64,000 bases of DNA from the NCBI GenBank assembly GCA_041659605.1, contig JBAZXW010000022.1:1-64000 (forward strand), read 5' to 3'. The notes below the pieces were generated by a model. The model searched no databases. It had not been told where the DNA came from and saw only the letters and a program-made list of their open reading frames with translations. Shown piece by piece: positions 31,979 through 40,954 of this stretch (its first letter is position 1; each line of letters begins with the position of its first letter). A program made the translations under genes and the position numbers. Origin of the DNA: Solimonas sp041659605 (GTDB lineage Bacteria; Pseudomonadota; Gammaproteobacteria; Nevskiales; Nevskiaceae).

Positions 31979-33109
31979 ATGACGGACATACACTCGCTGC
32001 TGCGGCTGATGGTCGACAAAGGGGCATCCGACCTGTTTCTGACATGCGGCGCGACGCCGCATGTGAAGGTCGACGGCGTGACCCATTCGGTGAACGTGCC
32101 ACCGCTGAAACCGGGCGAGGTCAAGCAGCTGGCGCAGTCGATCATGACCGATCGCCAGAGTGCGGCCTTCGAAGACACGATGGAATCGAACCTGTCGTTC
32201 ACGGTCGAAGGTGTCGGTCGTTTCCGCGTCAACGTGTTCTTCCAGCGCGGCGAGGTCGCGCTGGTCGCGCGCCTGATCAAGTCTGAGATCCCGGGTTTCG
32301 AGCAGCTCGGCCTGCCGCCGGCCTGCGCCACGCTGGCGATGCTCAAGCGCGGACTGGTGCTGTTCGTCGGTGCGGCCGGATCCGGCAAGAGCACCTCGCT
32401 CGCCGCGATGATCGGCTACCGCTCGACGCACGCCGACGGCCACATCCTCACGATCGAGGATCCGATCGAGTTCCTGTTTCCGCACCGGAAGTCGCTCGTC
32501 GACCAGCGCGAAGTGACCATCGACACGCGCAGCTTCGGCGACGCACTGCGCAACGCGATGCGCGAGGCGCCGGACGTCATCATGATCGGCGAGATTCGCG
32601 ATACCGAAACCGCCAAGCACGCGATCGCCTACGCCGAGACCGGCCACCTGTGCGTGTCGACGATGCACGCCAACAACGCCAACCAGGCGATCGAACGCAT
32701 CATCAATTTCTTTCCCGAGCAGGCGCACAAGCAGCTGTTCATGGACCTGTCGCTCAACCTCAAGGGCGTCGTCTCCCAGCGCCTGATCCCGGCGATCGAC
32801 GGCAAGAGCGCGCTCGCCACTGAGGTGCTTCTGCTCACCCCGTACATTTCCGACCTGATCCAGAAGGGCCGGGTCGACGAAATCAAGGAGGCGATGGGCA
32901 AGGGCAACGAGCTCGGCATGCACACCTTTGACCAGTCGCTGTTCGATCTGCATGCCGCCGGCCGCGTCAGCCTCGAAAATGTACTGCATCACGCTGACTC
33001 GCAGACCGACCTCGCGCTGCGCATCCGCCTGTCCAAGAAAGTGGCCCCAGGCGCAGGCCCGTCGCTCACCGTGTCCGAGATGACCGGCATCCACCACAGC
33101 CGCAAGTAG
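31979..33109 (+). CDS. pilU: Type IV pilus retraction ATPase PilU
   Basis: 376 aa, the usual PilT/PilU length. GGAGG lies 9 bases before ATG 31979. Walker A is GAAGSGKST; the PilU-like sequence SLAAMIGYRS follows, then the Asp box EAPDVIMIGEIRD and His box GHLCVSTMHANN, and IINFFPEQAHKQL is typical of PilU over PilT. It drives pilus disassembly together with PilT, which is not in the window. The C-terminus extends beyond the core. Divergent from the PilB-like gene, sharing a control region with FNR-like boxes. Confidence 0.88.
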   Translation: MTDIHSLLRLMVDKGASDLFLTCGATPHVKVDGVTHSVNVPPLKPGEVKQLAQSIMTDRQSAAFEDTMESNLSFTVEGVGRFRVNVFFQRGEVALVARLIKSEIPGFEQLGLPPACATLAMLKRGLVLFVGAAGSGKSTSLAAMIGYRSTHADGHILTIEDPIEFLFPHRKSLVDQREVTIDTRSFGDALRNAMREAPDVIMIGEIRDTETAKHAIAYAETGHLCVSTMHANNANQAIERIINFFPEQAHKQLFMDLSLNLKGVVSQRLIPAIDGKSALATEVLLLTPYISDLIQKGRVDEIKEAMGKGNELGMHTFDQSLFDLHAAGRVSLENVLHHADSQTDLALRIRLSKKVAPGAGPSLTVSEMTGIHHSRK

Positions 33110-33140
33110 CGGGCGGCGCGCACGCGATAAGCTTGCGCGC

Positions 33141-34070
33141 ATGATCCGTGCGCCGTCTCCCTCTGCAGGCCCGACCCCCGGTCCGCGCACACACCGCTTC
33201 CGCGCGCTGGGCGGTCCATGCACCTTGCATCTCTATGCGCCGGATGACGCGGCGCTCCAGCGCGCCTGCGCGGCTGCCGAAGCCGAGGTGCGGCGGATCG
33301 AGACCCAGTACTCGCGCTACCGCGACGACAGCATCGTCTCGCGCATCAACGCGGCGGCCGGCAGCGGCTCGGCGATCGAGGTCGACGACGAGACCGCGGC
33401 GCTGCTCGACTACGCGGCCACCGCCTTCGCGCAGAGCGGCGGTCTGTTCGACATCACCTCCGGCGTGCTGCGTCGCGTCTGGGATTTCAAGGCGCGGCGC
33501 GTGCCGGCGCAACGCGAGATCGACGCGCTGAAACCGCTGATCGGTTGGGATCAGGTCGAGTGGCGGCGTCCCGGCGTGCGCTTGCCGCGCGAGGGCATGG
33601 AGCTGGATTTCGGCGGTTTCGGCAAGGAATACGCCGCCGACCGCGCCGCCGCGGTCCTGCTCGCGCAGGGCCTCCGTCATGGGCTCGTCGATCTGGCCGG
33701 CGATATCCGTGTGATCGGCTCGCATCCGGACGGTGCGCCCTGGCAGGTCGGTATCCAGCATCCGCGCGCGGCCGGTGCCATCGCGACCATCCCGCTGACG
33801 CGCGGCGCGATCGCATCCAGCGGCGACTACGAGCGCGGCTTCGAGCGCGACGGCCGCCGCTACTGCCACATTCTCGATCCGCGGAGCGGCTGGCCGGTGC
33901 AGGGCCTCGCCGCGGTGAGCGTGCTCGCGGATCGATGCCTGATCGCCGGCACCGCCTGCACGACGGCGATGCTGCTCGGAGCCGACGACGGTCCGCGCTG
34001 GCTCGCCGATCTCGGCCTGCCGCACCTCTACGTGCGCGCCGACCTGTCGCTGGGCGGCACGATCCTGTAA
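33141..34070 (+). CDS. apbE: FAD:protein FMN transferase ApbE
   Basis: 309 aa. Starts 31 bp after pilU, which may only be proximity. Family landmarks in order: EIETQYSRYR-like segment, S-RIN, the Gly-rich LDFGGFGKEYAAD motif, VDLAGDIRVIG, ASSGDYERGF and HILDPRSGWPV. It transfers FMN from FAD to threonine in SGAT motifs of exported flavoproteins. No classical signal peptide is visible (the N-terminus is Pro-rich), so it may act in the cytoplasm before export or use an unusual signal. The FMN-binding protein at 2353 is its only visible substrate here. Confidence 0.9.
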   Translation: MIRAPSPSAGPTPGPRTHRFRALGGPCTLHLYAPDDAALQRACAAAEAEVRRIETQYSRYRDDSIVSRINAAAGSGSAIEVDDETAALLDYAATAFAQSGGLFDITSGVLRRVWDFKARRVPAQREIDALKPLIGWDQVEWRRPGVRLPREGMELDFGGFGKEYAADRAAAVLLAQGLRHGLVDLAGDIRVIGSHPDGAPWQVGIQHPRAAGAIATIPLTRGAIASSGDYERGFERDGRRYCHILDPRSGWPVQGLAAVSVLADRCLIAGTACTTAMLLGADDGPRWLADLGLPHLYVRADLSLGGTIL

Positions 34071-34082
34071 CGGCTATGGCGT

Positions 34083-34140
34083 GTAGCCCGGGCGCGGCCC
34101 GGGTTGAGGGGCGCAATTCCCCGGACTGCGTCCGGGCTAC
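34083..34140. repeat. REP palindrome, copy 4
   Basis: GTAGCCCGGGCGCGGCCC ... CCGGACTGCGTCCGGGCTAC between the convergent apbE and methyltransferase genes; nothing else is in the gap. Confidence 0.85.
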
Positions 34141-34148
34141 ACGGGCAG

Positions 34149-34946
34149 TCAGCGCTTGATCGCGCGCGTGATCAGGAACGACTGGTGCACGCGGTTGCGC
34201 GAGAAGTACTGGCCGACGACGGCTTCCAGCTCGGAGCGGAACTGCGCCAGCTTCTGCGGTTCGCCTGCCAGCATCTGCACCAGCTTGATGACCGGGCCGG
34301 CGGTCAGCTCCATCTGCTCGCGGTAATGCGCGGGACTCAGCGCCGGCACGAGCATTTCGTCGCGCGTGAACTCGAGGTCGCGCACCGCGTCGCCGAGACG
34401 CTCGCGCACGATGTTGGGATCGCCCCACTGCGGCGGTGGCGCGACGCCCGCCGGCGGCGGCAGAAACTTGCCCGTCAGCGCGAACATGCGGCCGATCATC
34501 AGCTCCGGCGGCCAGGTCGAGAACGCGATGCGTCCACCCGGCTTGAGCACGCGCAACATTTCACCGATCGCGACCGCGGGCCGCGGCGCGAACATGTGAC
34601 CGAACTGGCTGAGGACGACATCGAAGCTCGCGTCGCCGTACGGCAGGTTCTCGGCGTCGCCCTCGCGGAACTCGATCGGCGCGCCGATGACGGCAGCGTT
34701 CCTGCGCGCCTCGTCGAGCAGCACCGGCGACAGGTCCAGGCCGCTGACCGTCGCGCCGCGGCGCGCGGCGGTGATCGCGACGACGCCGGTGCCGCAGGCG
34801 ACGTCGAGCAGTTTCTGTCCGCTCGCCACGCCGGCGAAGTCCGCCAGCGCCGCGGCCGGCGGCGTCGTGAAAGTCGCCAGCGGCGAGAACAGCGCCCAGG
34901 CCTCGCGCTGCATCGCCTTGAACTGCACAAACGGATCGGTCGTCAT
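34149..34946 (-). CDS. Class I SAM-dependent methyltransferase
   Basis: 265 aa. Motif I LLDVACGTGVVAI, the acidic end of beta-2 (GLDLSPVLLDEAR), EGDAENLPYGDASFDVVLSQFG and the post-motif LRVLKPGGRIAFSTW are all intact and diagnostic of Methyltransf_11/25. It resembles UbiE-like small-molecule methyltransferases; the substrate is unknown. It stands alone and its stop faces apbE across a REP element. Confidence 0.85.
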   Translation of the reverse strand: MTTDPFVQFKAMQREAWALFSPLATFTTPPAAALADFAGVASGQKLLDVACGTGVVAITAARRGATVSGLDLSPVLLDEARRNAAVIGAPIEFREGDAENLPYGDASFDVVLSQFGHMFAPRPAVAIGEMLRVLKPGGRIAFSTWPPELMIGRMFALTGKFLPPPAGVAPPPQWGDPNIVRERLGDAVRDLEFTRDEMLVPALSPAHYREQMELTAGPVIKLVQMLAGEPQKLAQFRSELEAVVGQYFSRNRVHQSFLITRAIKR

Positions 34947-35000
34947 GTCTCGCTCCCTGAGAGGCTGCGATCTGGCAGCGATCGCGAGTCTACGCCGCCC

Positions 35001-36122
35001 TCAAGGAACGACGGGATTCTCGATGCGGCCGAGCCAGTCGCTGCGGATCAGCACGGTTTCGCCTGGCCGCAGATAGCCGCCGGCTGCACGCGCCTCGTCG
35101 ATGTAAGTCCGGATCACGCTTGCGGGCAGCGAGCCGTCGAGGCCACTGCCGAACCAGCGCCACACGCCGCGCAGCTTCTGACCAAGCGTGATGCCGGCAA
35201 AGATGGTGCCGTCCGGCGTGCCCGACAGAATCAAGGTGCGCGCCGGCAGTGTGCCGGGCGTCTTGAACAGGCTCACCTGCTCGCCGCGACTTTCCCAGGT
35301 CGTGTCCGCACGCGCCCAGGTCTCGCGCAGGATGGCGTCGATGTCCCAGACCGCACGCTGCACCAGCGATTGCTGGCGCATCTCGCCGTTGCGATACAGG
35401 CGCAGATCGATGTCTGCCGCGAACGCCCGTGCGTCGCCCGGGATCACGAACAGGTCGCCGACCGGCAACGCGCCCTCGAAGCTTTTCCCCGTCGTGAAAC
35501 CCTGTCCCGAAGCGACGTTGTCGGGATCGAGATGGCGCAGCAGGCTGGCGCGATCGGTGTAGTCGTTACACAGCATCAAGCCCCAATGCTCCGGCCGCGA
35601 CTTCCGCCGCAGCGGCTGCAGTGTTACCCAGCACAGCTCCACTTCGTAGTCGAGCAGGCGCCCGGCGACGCTCACCGGCGCATGCGGCCCGGTCGGAACG
35701 ACCGTCTTCGGAAACAGGAACGGGCCGTCCTCGACTCCGGATTCATCCGCGTGCGCCGGATAATTGGTGCCGACGGCGACATGGTGTGCCGTCAGATCGA
35801 CGGGCTGGATCAGCATGTCGGTGGACACGACCACCCTCTCCTTCGCCGCGACGATGCGGTCACGCAACGCGGCGTAGCCCAGCGCCTCGAACAGTGCGAT
35901 CGGATCGTGGGCCGGCTCGCCGACGACCGTGCCCAGATCGACCGCGGTGACCTGGCCGCCGGCGTACTCGCGCACGGCGAGCACGCGCGGACCGTCCGCG
36001 CCGGCGATGCGCGCAAAGCTCAAGGCTTCGTCCAGCGGTGCAATGGCCACACCATCGGGCACGGCCGCAGTTGCAGTGCCGCCGCCGAATACGGCGGCGA
36101 GCAGGCCCGCAATCAACTTCAT
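35001..36122 (-). CDS. Fumarylacetoacetate-hydrolase-family protein with a signal peptide
   Basis: 373 aa. The N-terminus (KLIAGLLAAVFGGGTATAA) is a signal peptide, unusual since FAH enzymes are normally cytosolic. The FAH core follows: GTNYPAHADESG, PFLFPKTVVPTGP, the metal-binding LLDYEVELCWV and the C-terminal GTPDGTIFAG. It probably hydrolyses or decarboxylates a beta-diketo or 2-oxo acid in the periplasm. Divergent from the SHP-DHC operon with a regulatory box between, though the box is placed for the operon. Confidence 0.78.
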   Translation of the reverse strand: MKLIAGLLAAVFGGGTATAAVPDGVAIAPLDEALSFARIAGADGPRVLAVREYAGGQVTAVDLGTVVGEPAHDPIALFEALGYAALRDRIVAAKERVVVSTDMLIQPVDLTAHHVAVGTNYPAHADESGVEDGPFLFPKTVVPTGPHAPVSVAGRLLDYEVELCWVTLQPLRRKSRPEHWGLMLCNDYTDRASLLRHLDPDNVASGQGFTTGKSFEGALPVGDLFVIPGDARAFAADIDLRLYRNGEMRQQSLVQRAVWDIDAILRETWARADTTWESRGEQVSLFKTPGTLPARTLILSGTPDGTIFAGITLGQKLRGVWRWFGSGLDGSLPASVIRTYIDEARAAGGYLRPGETVLIRSDWLGRIENPVVP

Positions 36123-36188
36123 GTCGGTCTCCCCGGCTTGTCGCGGTCCACTTTATGCGAGCGCGTGCGCGAATGCTCGCACCGGCGC

Positions 36189-36205
36189 TTTAAGGGTGGT
36201 TTAAG
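36189..36205 (+). promoter_or_regulatory. PmrA/QseB-type direct-repeat box upstream of the SHP operon
   Basis: TTTAAGGGTGGTTTAAG: two TTTAAG units with 5 bp between, the 11-bp phasing bound by OmpR-family dimers of the PmrA/QseB group. The operon it precedes ends with a regulator of that group, so autoregulation is likely. Confidence 0.65.
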
Positions 36206-36251
36206 ACTCGGGGCATACCGTCGCTGCCGTGAACCTTCGATGGAGCAGGGC

Positions 36252-36665
36252 ATGGCAATCAGGATTTCGCGGCTGGCGGTGCTGGGCATGCTGATGGCGG
36301 TTGCAGCGCCTGTGGCCATCGCGGGCGGCGCCGACCTGCTGCCGGCGCTCGAGCTGCAGGCGCGCCAAGCGGCTCCGGCATTCGCGGGCTTTTCCGCCCA
36401 GCGCGGGCAGGCGTTCTTCGACAGCACGCACGGCCAGCAGTGGAGTTGCAGCTCCTGCCACACGCGCAACCCGCTGCAGGCCGGCCGTCACGCCGCCACT
36501 GGCAAGACGATCGCGGCGCTGGCGCCGGCGGCCAACGCCGAGCGGCTAAGCGATCCGGCGAAAGTCGACAAATGGTTCCGTCGCAACTGCAAGGACGTGC
36601 TCAAGCGCGAGTGCACCGCGGCAGAGAAGGGCGACGTCATCCGCTATCTGGTTTCGCTCAAGTGA
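36252..36665 (+). CDS. SHP-type monohaem cytochrome c (DUF1924)
   Basis: 137 aa. ATG 36252 is chosen over 36240 because GGAG sits 6 bases upstream and the signal peptide (cleavage near AIA-GG) is then clean. One haem site CSSCH in WSCSSCHTRNPL, then KDVLKRECTAAEKGDVIRYL typical of sphaeroides haem protein relatives. SHP binds oxygen at a high-spin haem and accepts electrons from DHC. First gene of SHP-DHC-cytochrome b, a known trio in Rhodobacter and Shewanella. Confidence 0.82.
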   Translation: MAIRISRLAVLGMLMAVAAPVAIAGGADLLPALELQARQAAPAFAGFSAQRGQAFFDSTHGQQWSCSSCHTRNPLQAGRHAATGKTIAALAPAANAERLSDPAKVDKWFRRNCKDVLKRECTAAEKGDVIRYLVSLK

Positions 36666-36675
36666 GGTGGCATCG

Positions 36676-37134
36676 ATGAACAAGATCCGGATGCGCCGCA
36701 ACGTAGTGCTTCTTGCCGGCCTGTTCCTGGCCGGCATCGCGCAGGCCGACGAGGAACGCTTCGTCGTCACCAACGACCGCTGGAAGGCGGAGTGCGGCAG
36801 CTGCCATCTCGCCTATCCGCCGCAGCTGCTGCCGGCGTCGTCGTGGAGCATGCTGTTCGCCGGCCTCGGCGATCACTTCGGCAGCGACGCGACGCTCGAT
36901 CCGGCGACCGCGACGCAGCTGCTCGCCTATGCGAAATCCAATGCCGCGCGGCCGACGGACACGAAGCCGCCGCTGCGCGTCACCGAGACGCGCTGGTTCC
37001 GGCACGAGCACGACGAAGTTGGCGCCGCGACCTGGACCAATCCCAAGGTCGGCAGTGCCGCCAACTGCGCCGCCTGCCATCAGGGCGCCGAGCGCGGCGA
37101 CTTCGACGAAGACCTGATCCGCATTCCCCGATAG
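36676..37134 (+). CDS. Dihaem cytochrome c (DHC)
   Basis: 152 aa with a signal peptide ending AQA-DE. Two haem sites: ECGSCH in WKAECGSCHLAYPP and CAACH in NCAACHQGAERGDF, the exact layout of DHC-family proteins. It passes electrons from the membrane cytochrome b to SHP in the periplasm. It starts 10 bp after SHP with GAGGTGG as ribosome-binding site. Length and haem spacing match the family. Confidence 0.88.
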   Translation: MNKIRMRRNVVLLAGLFLAGIAQADEERFVVTNDRWKAECGSCHLAYPPQLLPASSWSMLFAGLGDHFGSDATLDPATATQLLAYAKSNAARPTDTKPPLRVTETRWFRHEHDEVGAATWTNPKVGSAANCAACHQGAERGDFDEDLIRIPR

Positions 37135-37156
37135 CCCGATCGCAGGAGACATCGAC

Positions 37157-37870
37157 ATGAACACGACCCGAATCCTCGTCTGGGACATCCCGACGCGGTT
37201 GTTCCACTGGCTGCTGGCGCTCAGTTTCGCCGGCGCCTATATCACCGCCGAATCCGAGTCCTGGCGGCTGGTGCACGTCACCCTGGGCTACACCTTCGGC
37301 GGACTGATCCTGTTCCGGCTGCTGTGGGGTCTGATCGGCACGCGGCACGCGCGGTTCACCGACTTCGCCTTCAGCCCGCGCCGCGTGCGCGCCTACCTGC
37401 GCAGCCTGGTGAGCGGCAGACCGGAACACCATGTCGGCCACAACCCGGCCGGCAGCTGGGCGATCTACGCGATCCTGCTGTTCGGCCTCGGCATCGCTGT
37501 CAGTGGCTACGCTCTATATAACGAGATCGGCGGCGAAGCCTTCGAGGAGGTCCACGAGGTGCTGGCCAACCTGCTGCTCGGCGTCGTCGTCGTCCACATC
37601 GCCGGCGTCGTCGTCAGCAGCGTCCTGCATCGCGAGAACTTGCCGCGCAGCATGGTCACCGGATACAAGAATGGCAGTGGGAGCGGCGAGGCGGCACAGG
37701 GTATCGGCCGCGCGCATGCCGGGGTCGGCATCGCGCTCGCGGGGCTGGTGCTCGCGTTCTGGCTCAATGCCTTCGGCGTGCGCGAAACGCTGGTCGGCGC
37801 GCCGGTCGACGTTGCCGATAACCCGGCTGCCCTCGGTGAGCAGGAGCATGATCACGACGATGACGACTGA
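37157..37870 (+). CDS. Cytochrome b561-family membrane subunit of the SHP/DHC chain
   Basis: 237 aa. VWDIPTRLFHWLLALSFAGAY at the start is the Ni,Fe-hydrogenase-type cytochrome b signature with a haem-ligand histidine; further histidines lie in VHVTLGYT, EEVHEVLANL and VVVHIAG. Four or five membrane helices, and an Asp/His-rich tail (EHDHDDDD) that might bind metal. It should take electrons from quinol and deliver them to DHC. Stop and next start (37880) are 9 bp apart, making the two-component genes part of the same operon. Confidence 0.85.
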   Translation: MNTTRILVWDIPTRLFHWLLALSFAGAYITAESESWRLVHVTLGYTFGGLILFRLLWGLIGTRHARFTDFAFSPRRVRAYLRSLVSGRPEHHVGHNPAGSWAIYAILLFGLGIAVSGYALYNEIGGEAFEEVHEVLANLLLGVVVVHIAGVVVSSVLHRENLPRSMVTGYKNGSGSGEAAQGIGRAHAGVGIALAGLVLAFWLNAFGVRETLVGAPVDVADNPAALGEQEHDHDDDD

Positions 37871-37879
37871 ACCGGCCGC

Positions 37880-38542
37880 ATGCGCATCCTGATCGTCGAG
37901 GACGATGCGCTGCTGGGGGATGGCCTGCAGGTCGGGCTCCGGCAGCGCGGCTATGAGCCGGACTGGGTGCGCGACGGCCAGGCCGCGCTGCTGGCGCTGG
38001 GCACCGAAACCTATGCCGCGGTCGTCCTCGATCTGGGTCTGCCCAAAGTCGACGGCATCGAAGTCCTGCGGCGTCTCCGCAGCCGTGCGTCGAAGCTGCC
38101 GGTGCTGATTCTCACCGCGCGTGATGCGATCGACGACCGCGTGCACGGACTCGACGCGGGAGCGGACGACTATGTCGTCAAACCGGTCGATCTCGACGAG
38201 CTGGCGGCGCGCCTGCGCGCGCTGATCCGTCGTTCGAAAGGCGAGGCGCAACCGGCGCTGGCTGTTGCGGACATCACGCTCGATCCGGCGACGCGCGAGG
38301 TCCGCCATCGCGGGCAACCGATCGAGCTCGGCGCGCGCGAATTCGCTCTGCTGCATCTGTTGATGCTCAACGCCGGCCGCGTGCTGACGCGCGAACAGAT
38401 CGAAGGCCAGCTCTACGCCTGGGGTGGAGAAGTCGAAAGCAATGCCGTCGAGGTGCACATTCATCACCTGCGCCGCAAGCTCGCGCCCGAAGCCATCCGC
38501 ACCGTGCGCGGCGTCGGTTACATGCTGACCGCAGGAACCTGA
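37880..38542 (+). CDS. OmpR-family response regulator (QseB/PmrA-like)
   Basis: 220 aa. Receiver domain with EDD acid pocket (8-9), phospho-acceptor D51 in VVLDLGLP, LTARD and KPVD (K101 region), then a winged-helix DNA-binding domain (about 130-218) ending VRGVGYML. Closest in pattern to QseB/PmrA/BasR. Pairs with the kinase 5 bp downstream, and its probable box lies at 36189-36205 before the operon. Signals of metal, acid or redox state would fit the cytochrome context. Confidence 0.88.
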   Translation: MRILIVEDDALLGDGLQVGLRQRGYEPDWVRDGQAALLALGTETYAAVVLDLGLPKVDGIEVLRRLRSRASKLPVLILTARDAIDDRVHGLDAGADDYVVKPVDLDELAARLRALIRRSKGEAQPALAVADITLDPATREVRHRGQPIELGAREFALLHLLMLNAGRVLTREQIEGQLYAWGGEVESNAVEVHIHHLRRKLAPEAIRTVRGVGYMLTAGT

Positions 38543-38547
38543 GCCCG

Positions 38548-39894
38548 ATGCCGCATTCGATCCGCAGCCGGCTGATGGTCTCGCTTGTGGCCGCGTCCGC
38601 GATCATCTGGACCGCCAGTGGCGTCATGGCGTACCGCGACGCGCTGCATGAAGTCGACGAACTGCTCGACGCGCATCTTGCGCAGTCGGCGGCCTTGCTG
38701 CTTGCGCAGTCCGGCGAGCTGGACGAGATCGACACCGAGCATCTGCCGCTGTTGCACAAGTACGGGCGGCGCGTGGCCTTCCAGGTGTGGGAAGACGGCG
38801 AGACTCTGCGCCTGCACTCGCTCAACGCGCCCAACGCGCGCCTGTCGAGGCGGGACCACGGCTTTGCCGACGAATTCATCGACGGCCGCGGCTGGCGGGT
38901 CTTCAGCATCTGGGCGGACGGCGACCTGATCCAGGTTGCGGAAGAGAGCGGCGCGCGCAAGGCGATTGCCCGCGGCATCGGGCGCGGCCTGCTGCTGCCG
39001 CTGCTGCTCGGCTTGCCGCTGCTTGGCGTGTTGATCGCGTGGATCGTGCAGCGCGGGCTGCGGCCGCTGGGGGCGCTGTCCGTCGAGGTCGGACGCCGTG
39101 CGCCTGACCAGCTCGCGCCGCTGGCGGTGCCCGCCGGCAGCCCGTCCGAGCTGCAGCCGCTGCTGGCGCGGCTCAACCTGCTGTTCGAGCAGTTGACGGA
39201 ATCCTTCGAAGCGGAGCGTCGCTTTACCGCCGACGCTGCGCACGAACTGCGCACGCCGATCGCCGCGCTCAAGGCGCAGGCGCAGGTGGCGCAGGGCGCG
39301 GCGACTGACACCGAGCGTCAGCAGGCGCTGACCAAGGTGATCCAGGCCTGCGACCGGACCGCGCGCCTGATCGGCCAGCTGCTGACGCTGTCGCGGCTCG
39401 AACCGGCGCACTGGCGTGAGCGCAGCGCGACCGTGGATCTGCACGCGCTGGCCGCCGGCGTCGCGGCGGATCTCGCGCCGCTGGCGCTGCGGCGGGGTAT
39501 CGACCTGCAGCTGGAGGGCGGCACGACCATCGTGGAGGGCCACGCGGATCTGCTCGCCGTGTTGCTGCGCAATCTGCTCGACAACGCGATCCGCTACGCG
39601 CCGGACCGCAGCCAGGTGCGCGTACGCGTAGAGCGTGCTCACGAAAGCGTGCGCCTGCATGTCATCGACCAGGGACCGGGCATCGAGCCCGCACTGCGCG
39701 GCCGGCTGGGCCAGCGCTTCCAGCGCCTGGGCCGCGCCGACGTCGAGGGCACCGGTCTGGGCCTGTCGATCGTCCGGCGCATCGCCGATCTGCATGGCGC
39801 CGCGCTGAGCTTCAACGACGGCGTGGACGGCCGCGGGCTGGAGGTCGTTCTGACTTTCGGCTCTGCTGCGTCGCGTGCCCTGCAATCGGGATGA
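38548..39894 (+). CDS. Sensor histidine kinase (QseC/PmrB-like)
   Basis: 448 aa. Short cytoplasmic N-terminus, helix 1 (about 8-26), periplasmic sensor of about 115 residues rich in acidic residues (EVDELLDAHLAQ, DEIDTEHLP), helix 2 (about 143-168), then H-box AAHELRTPIAAL (H232), N-box LLRNLLDNAIRYAP, G1 DQGPGI and G2 GTGLGLSIV. All catalytic boxes intact. It phosphorylates the regulator encoded just before it. A leftover 11-codon frame follows at 39900. Confidence 0.88.
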   Translation: MPHSIRSRLMVSLVAASAIIWTASGVMAYRDALHEVDELLDAHLAQSAALLLAQSGELDEIDTEHLPLLHKYGRRVAFQVWEDGETLRLHSLNAPNARLSRRDHGFADEFIDGRGWRVFSIWADGDLIQVAEESGARKAIARGIGRGLLLPLLLGLPLLGVLIAWIVQRGLRPLGALSVEVGRRAPDQLAPLAVPAGSPSELQPLLARLNLLFEQLTESFEAERRFTADAAHELRTPIAALKAQAQVAQGAATDTERQQALTKVIQACDRTARLIGQLLTLSRLEPAHWRERSATVDLHALAAGVAADLAPLALRRGIDLQLEGGTTIVEGHADLLAVLLRNLLDNAIRYAPDRSQVRVRVERAHESVRLHVIDQGPGIEPALRGRLGQRFQRLGRADVEGTGLGLSIVRRIADLHGAALSFNDGVDGRGLEVVLTFGSAASRALQSG

Positions 39895-39937
39895 CGCCCA
39901 TGAAAAAGCTGTCCCTGGATATCGACGGGCGGTAGCG

Positions 39938-40825
39938 TCACGGCGCCGGCACAGGCGTCCGGCTGAGGAGCCCGATCACCGGCGTGCCGTGCGCGCGCAT
40001 CGCCGGCTCGATCTTCCGGTGCAGCGCGTGGTAGCGGTAGAACGGCACGCGCGGAAAGAGGTGGTGCACCGAATGCAGGTTCTGGCCTAGCCAGAACCAT
40101 TCCAGCGGCTTCATCCACAGCGGCATGATCAGGCTGTTGGTGTTGCGATAGCGGGCGGCATCCTCGTACGGATGGTGCGGGCGGTAGGCGAACCAGTACG
40201 CAGTGAAGAAGGCGCCGGCCAGGTAGCCGACGACCAGCAGCACGACGGTCGACGCGGTCGGCACCAGCGCCAGGAACGCCAGGCGCCAGCCGATCGCCAG
40301 CGCCAGCTCGGCGAAGTAGGTCACGCGCTCGCGCCGCGGCGCCGTCGCCCAGTAGTCGCGGAACAGGAACGTGTTCTGCGTCCACAGGAACTTGAACCCG
40401 CAGATCACGAAGGCCAGGACGCCGTGGCGCATGCCGCTGACGACGAAGTCCGGGTCCTTGTCGGGCTGGTTGGTGTAGCGATGGTGGGTGAAGTGTTCCA
40501 CCTTGTGCGTCGAGTACGGCACCATGATCAGCGGCGCGACCAGGTAGCCGCACAGGTCGTTGAGCCACTGCAGACGCTCGCGGCTGCCGTGAATGTTGCC
40601 GTGCGCGGCCTCGTGTAGCGGCGTGTACGACATGTAGGTCAGCGCGGCATAGATCAGGATCGCCGCCACCAGCGGAACCACGCCGGCCGCGAACAGCCAC
40701 AGGTTGGCGCCGAAGGCGCCCAGCACGAACGCCACCAGGGCGACGGTCGGCCACGCCAGCTCGCCCGTATACTCCTTGGAGGTGGCGATGGCCTGCTTGT
40801 TCAGCGCACTCAGATCCTGTTGCAT
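39938..40825 (-). CDS. Membrane fatty acid desaturase-family enzyme
   Basis: 295 aa. The three histidine boxes of di-iron membrane desaturases/hydroxylases are present: HEAAHGNIHG, HFTHHRYTN and HSVHHLFP. Four to six hydrophobic helices. It uses O2 to introduce a double bond or hydroxyl into a lipid or carotenoid; the substrate is not decidable from sequence. Divergent from an AraC regulator (40955), which may control it. Confidence 0.82.
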   Translation of the reverse strand: MQQDLSALNKQAIATSKEYTGELAWPTVALVAFVLGAFGANLWLFAAGVVPLVAAILIYAALTYMSYTPLHEAAHGNIHGSRERLQWLNDLCGYLVAPLIMVPYSTHKVEHFTHHRYTNQPDKDPDFVVSGMRHGVLAFVICGFKFLWTQNTFLFRDYWATAPRRERVTYFAELALAIGWRLAFLALVPTASTVVLLVVGYLAGAFFTAYWFAYRPHHPYEDAARYRNTNSLIMPLWMKPLEWFWLGQNLHSVHHLFPRVPFYRYHALHRKIEPAMRAHGTPVIGLLSRTPVPAP

Positions 40826-40954
40826 GGGGCACTCCGTTCACGGCGGGTCGAGGCTCCAATCTAGGGACCGGTTGCAGCGGGCGACAGGGCATTGCCGGCC
40901 TGCCGCAGCGCATATCCGGCCAACGACGAACAGGGCGCGCGCCCGGGAGAGGGC

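Noticed and set aside
39900..39935. An 11-codon frame (MKKLSLDIDGR) after the kinase.
   Set aside because: Too short to support, no conservation visible; may be a relic.
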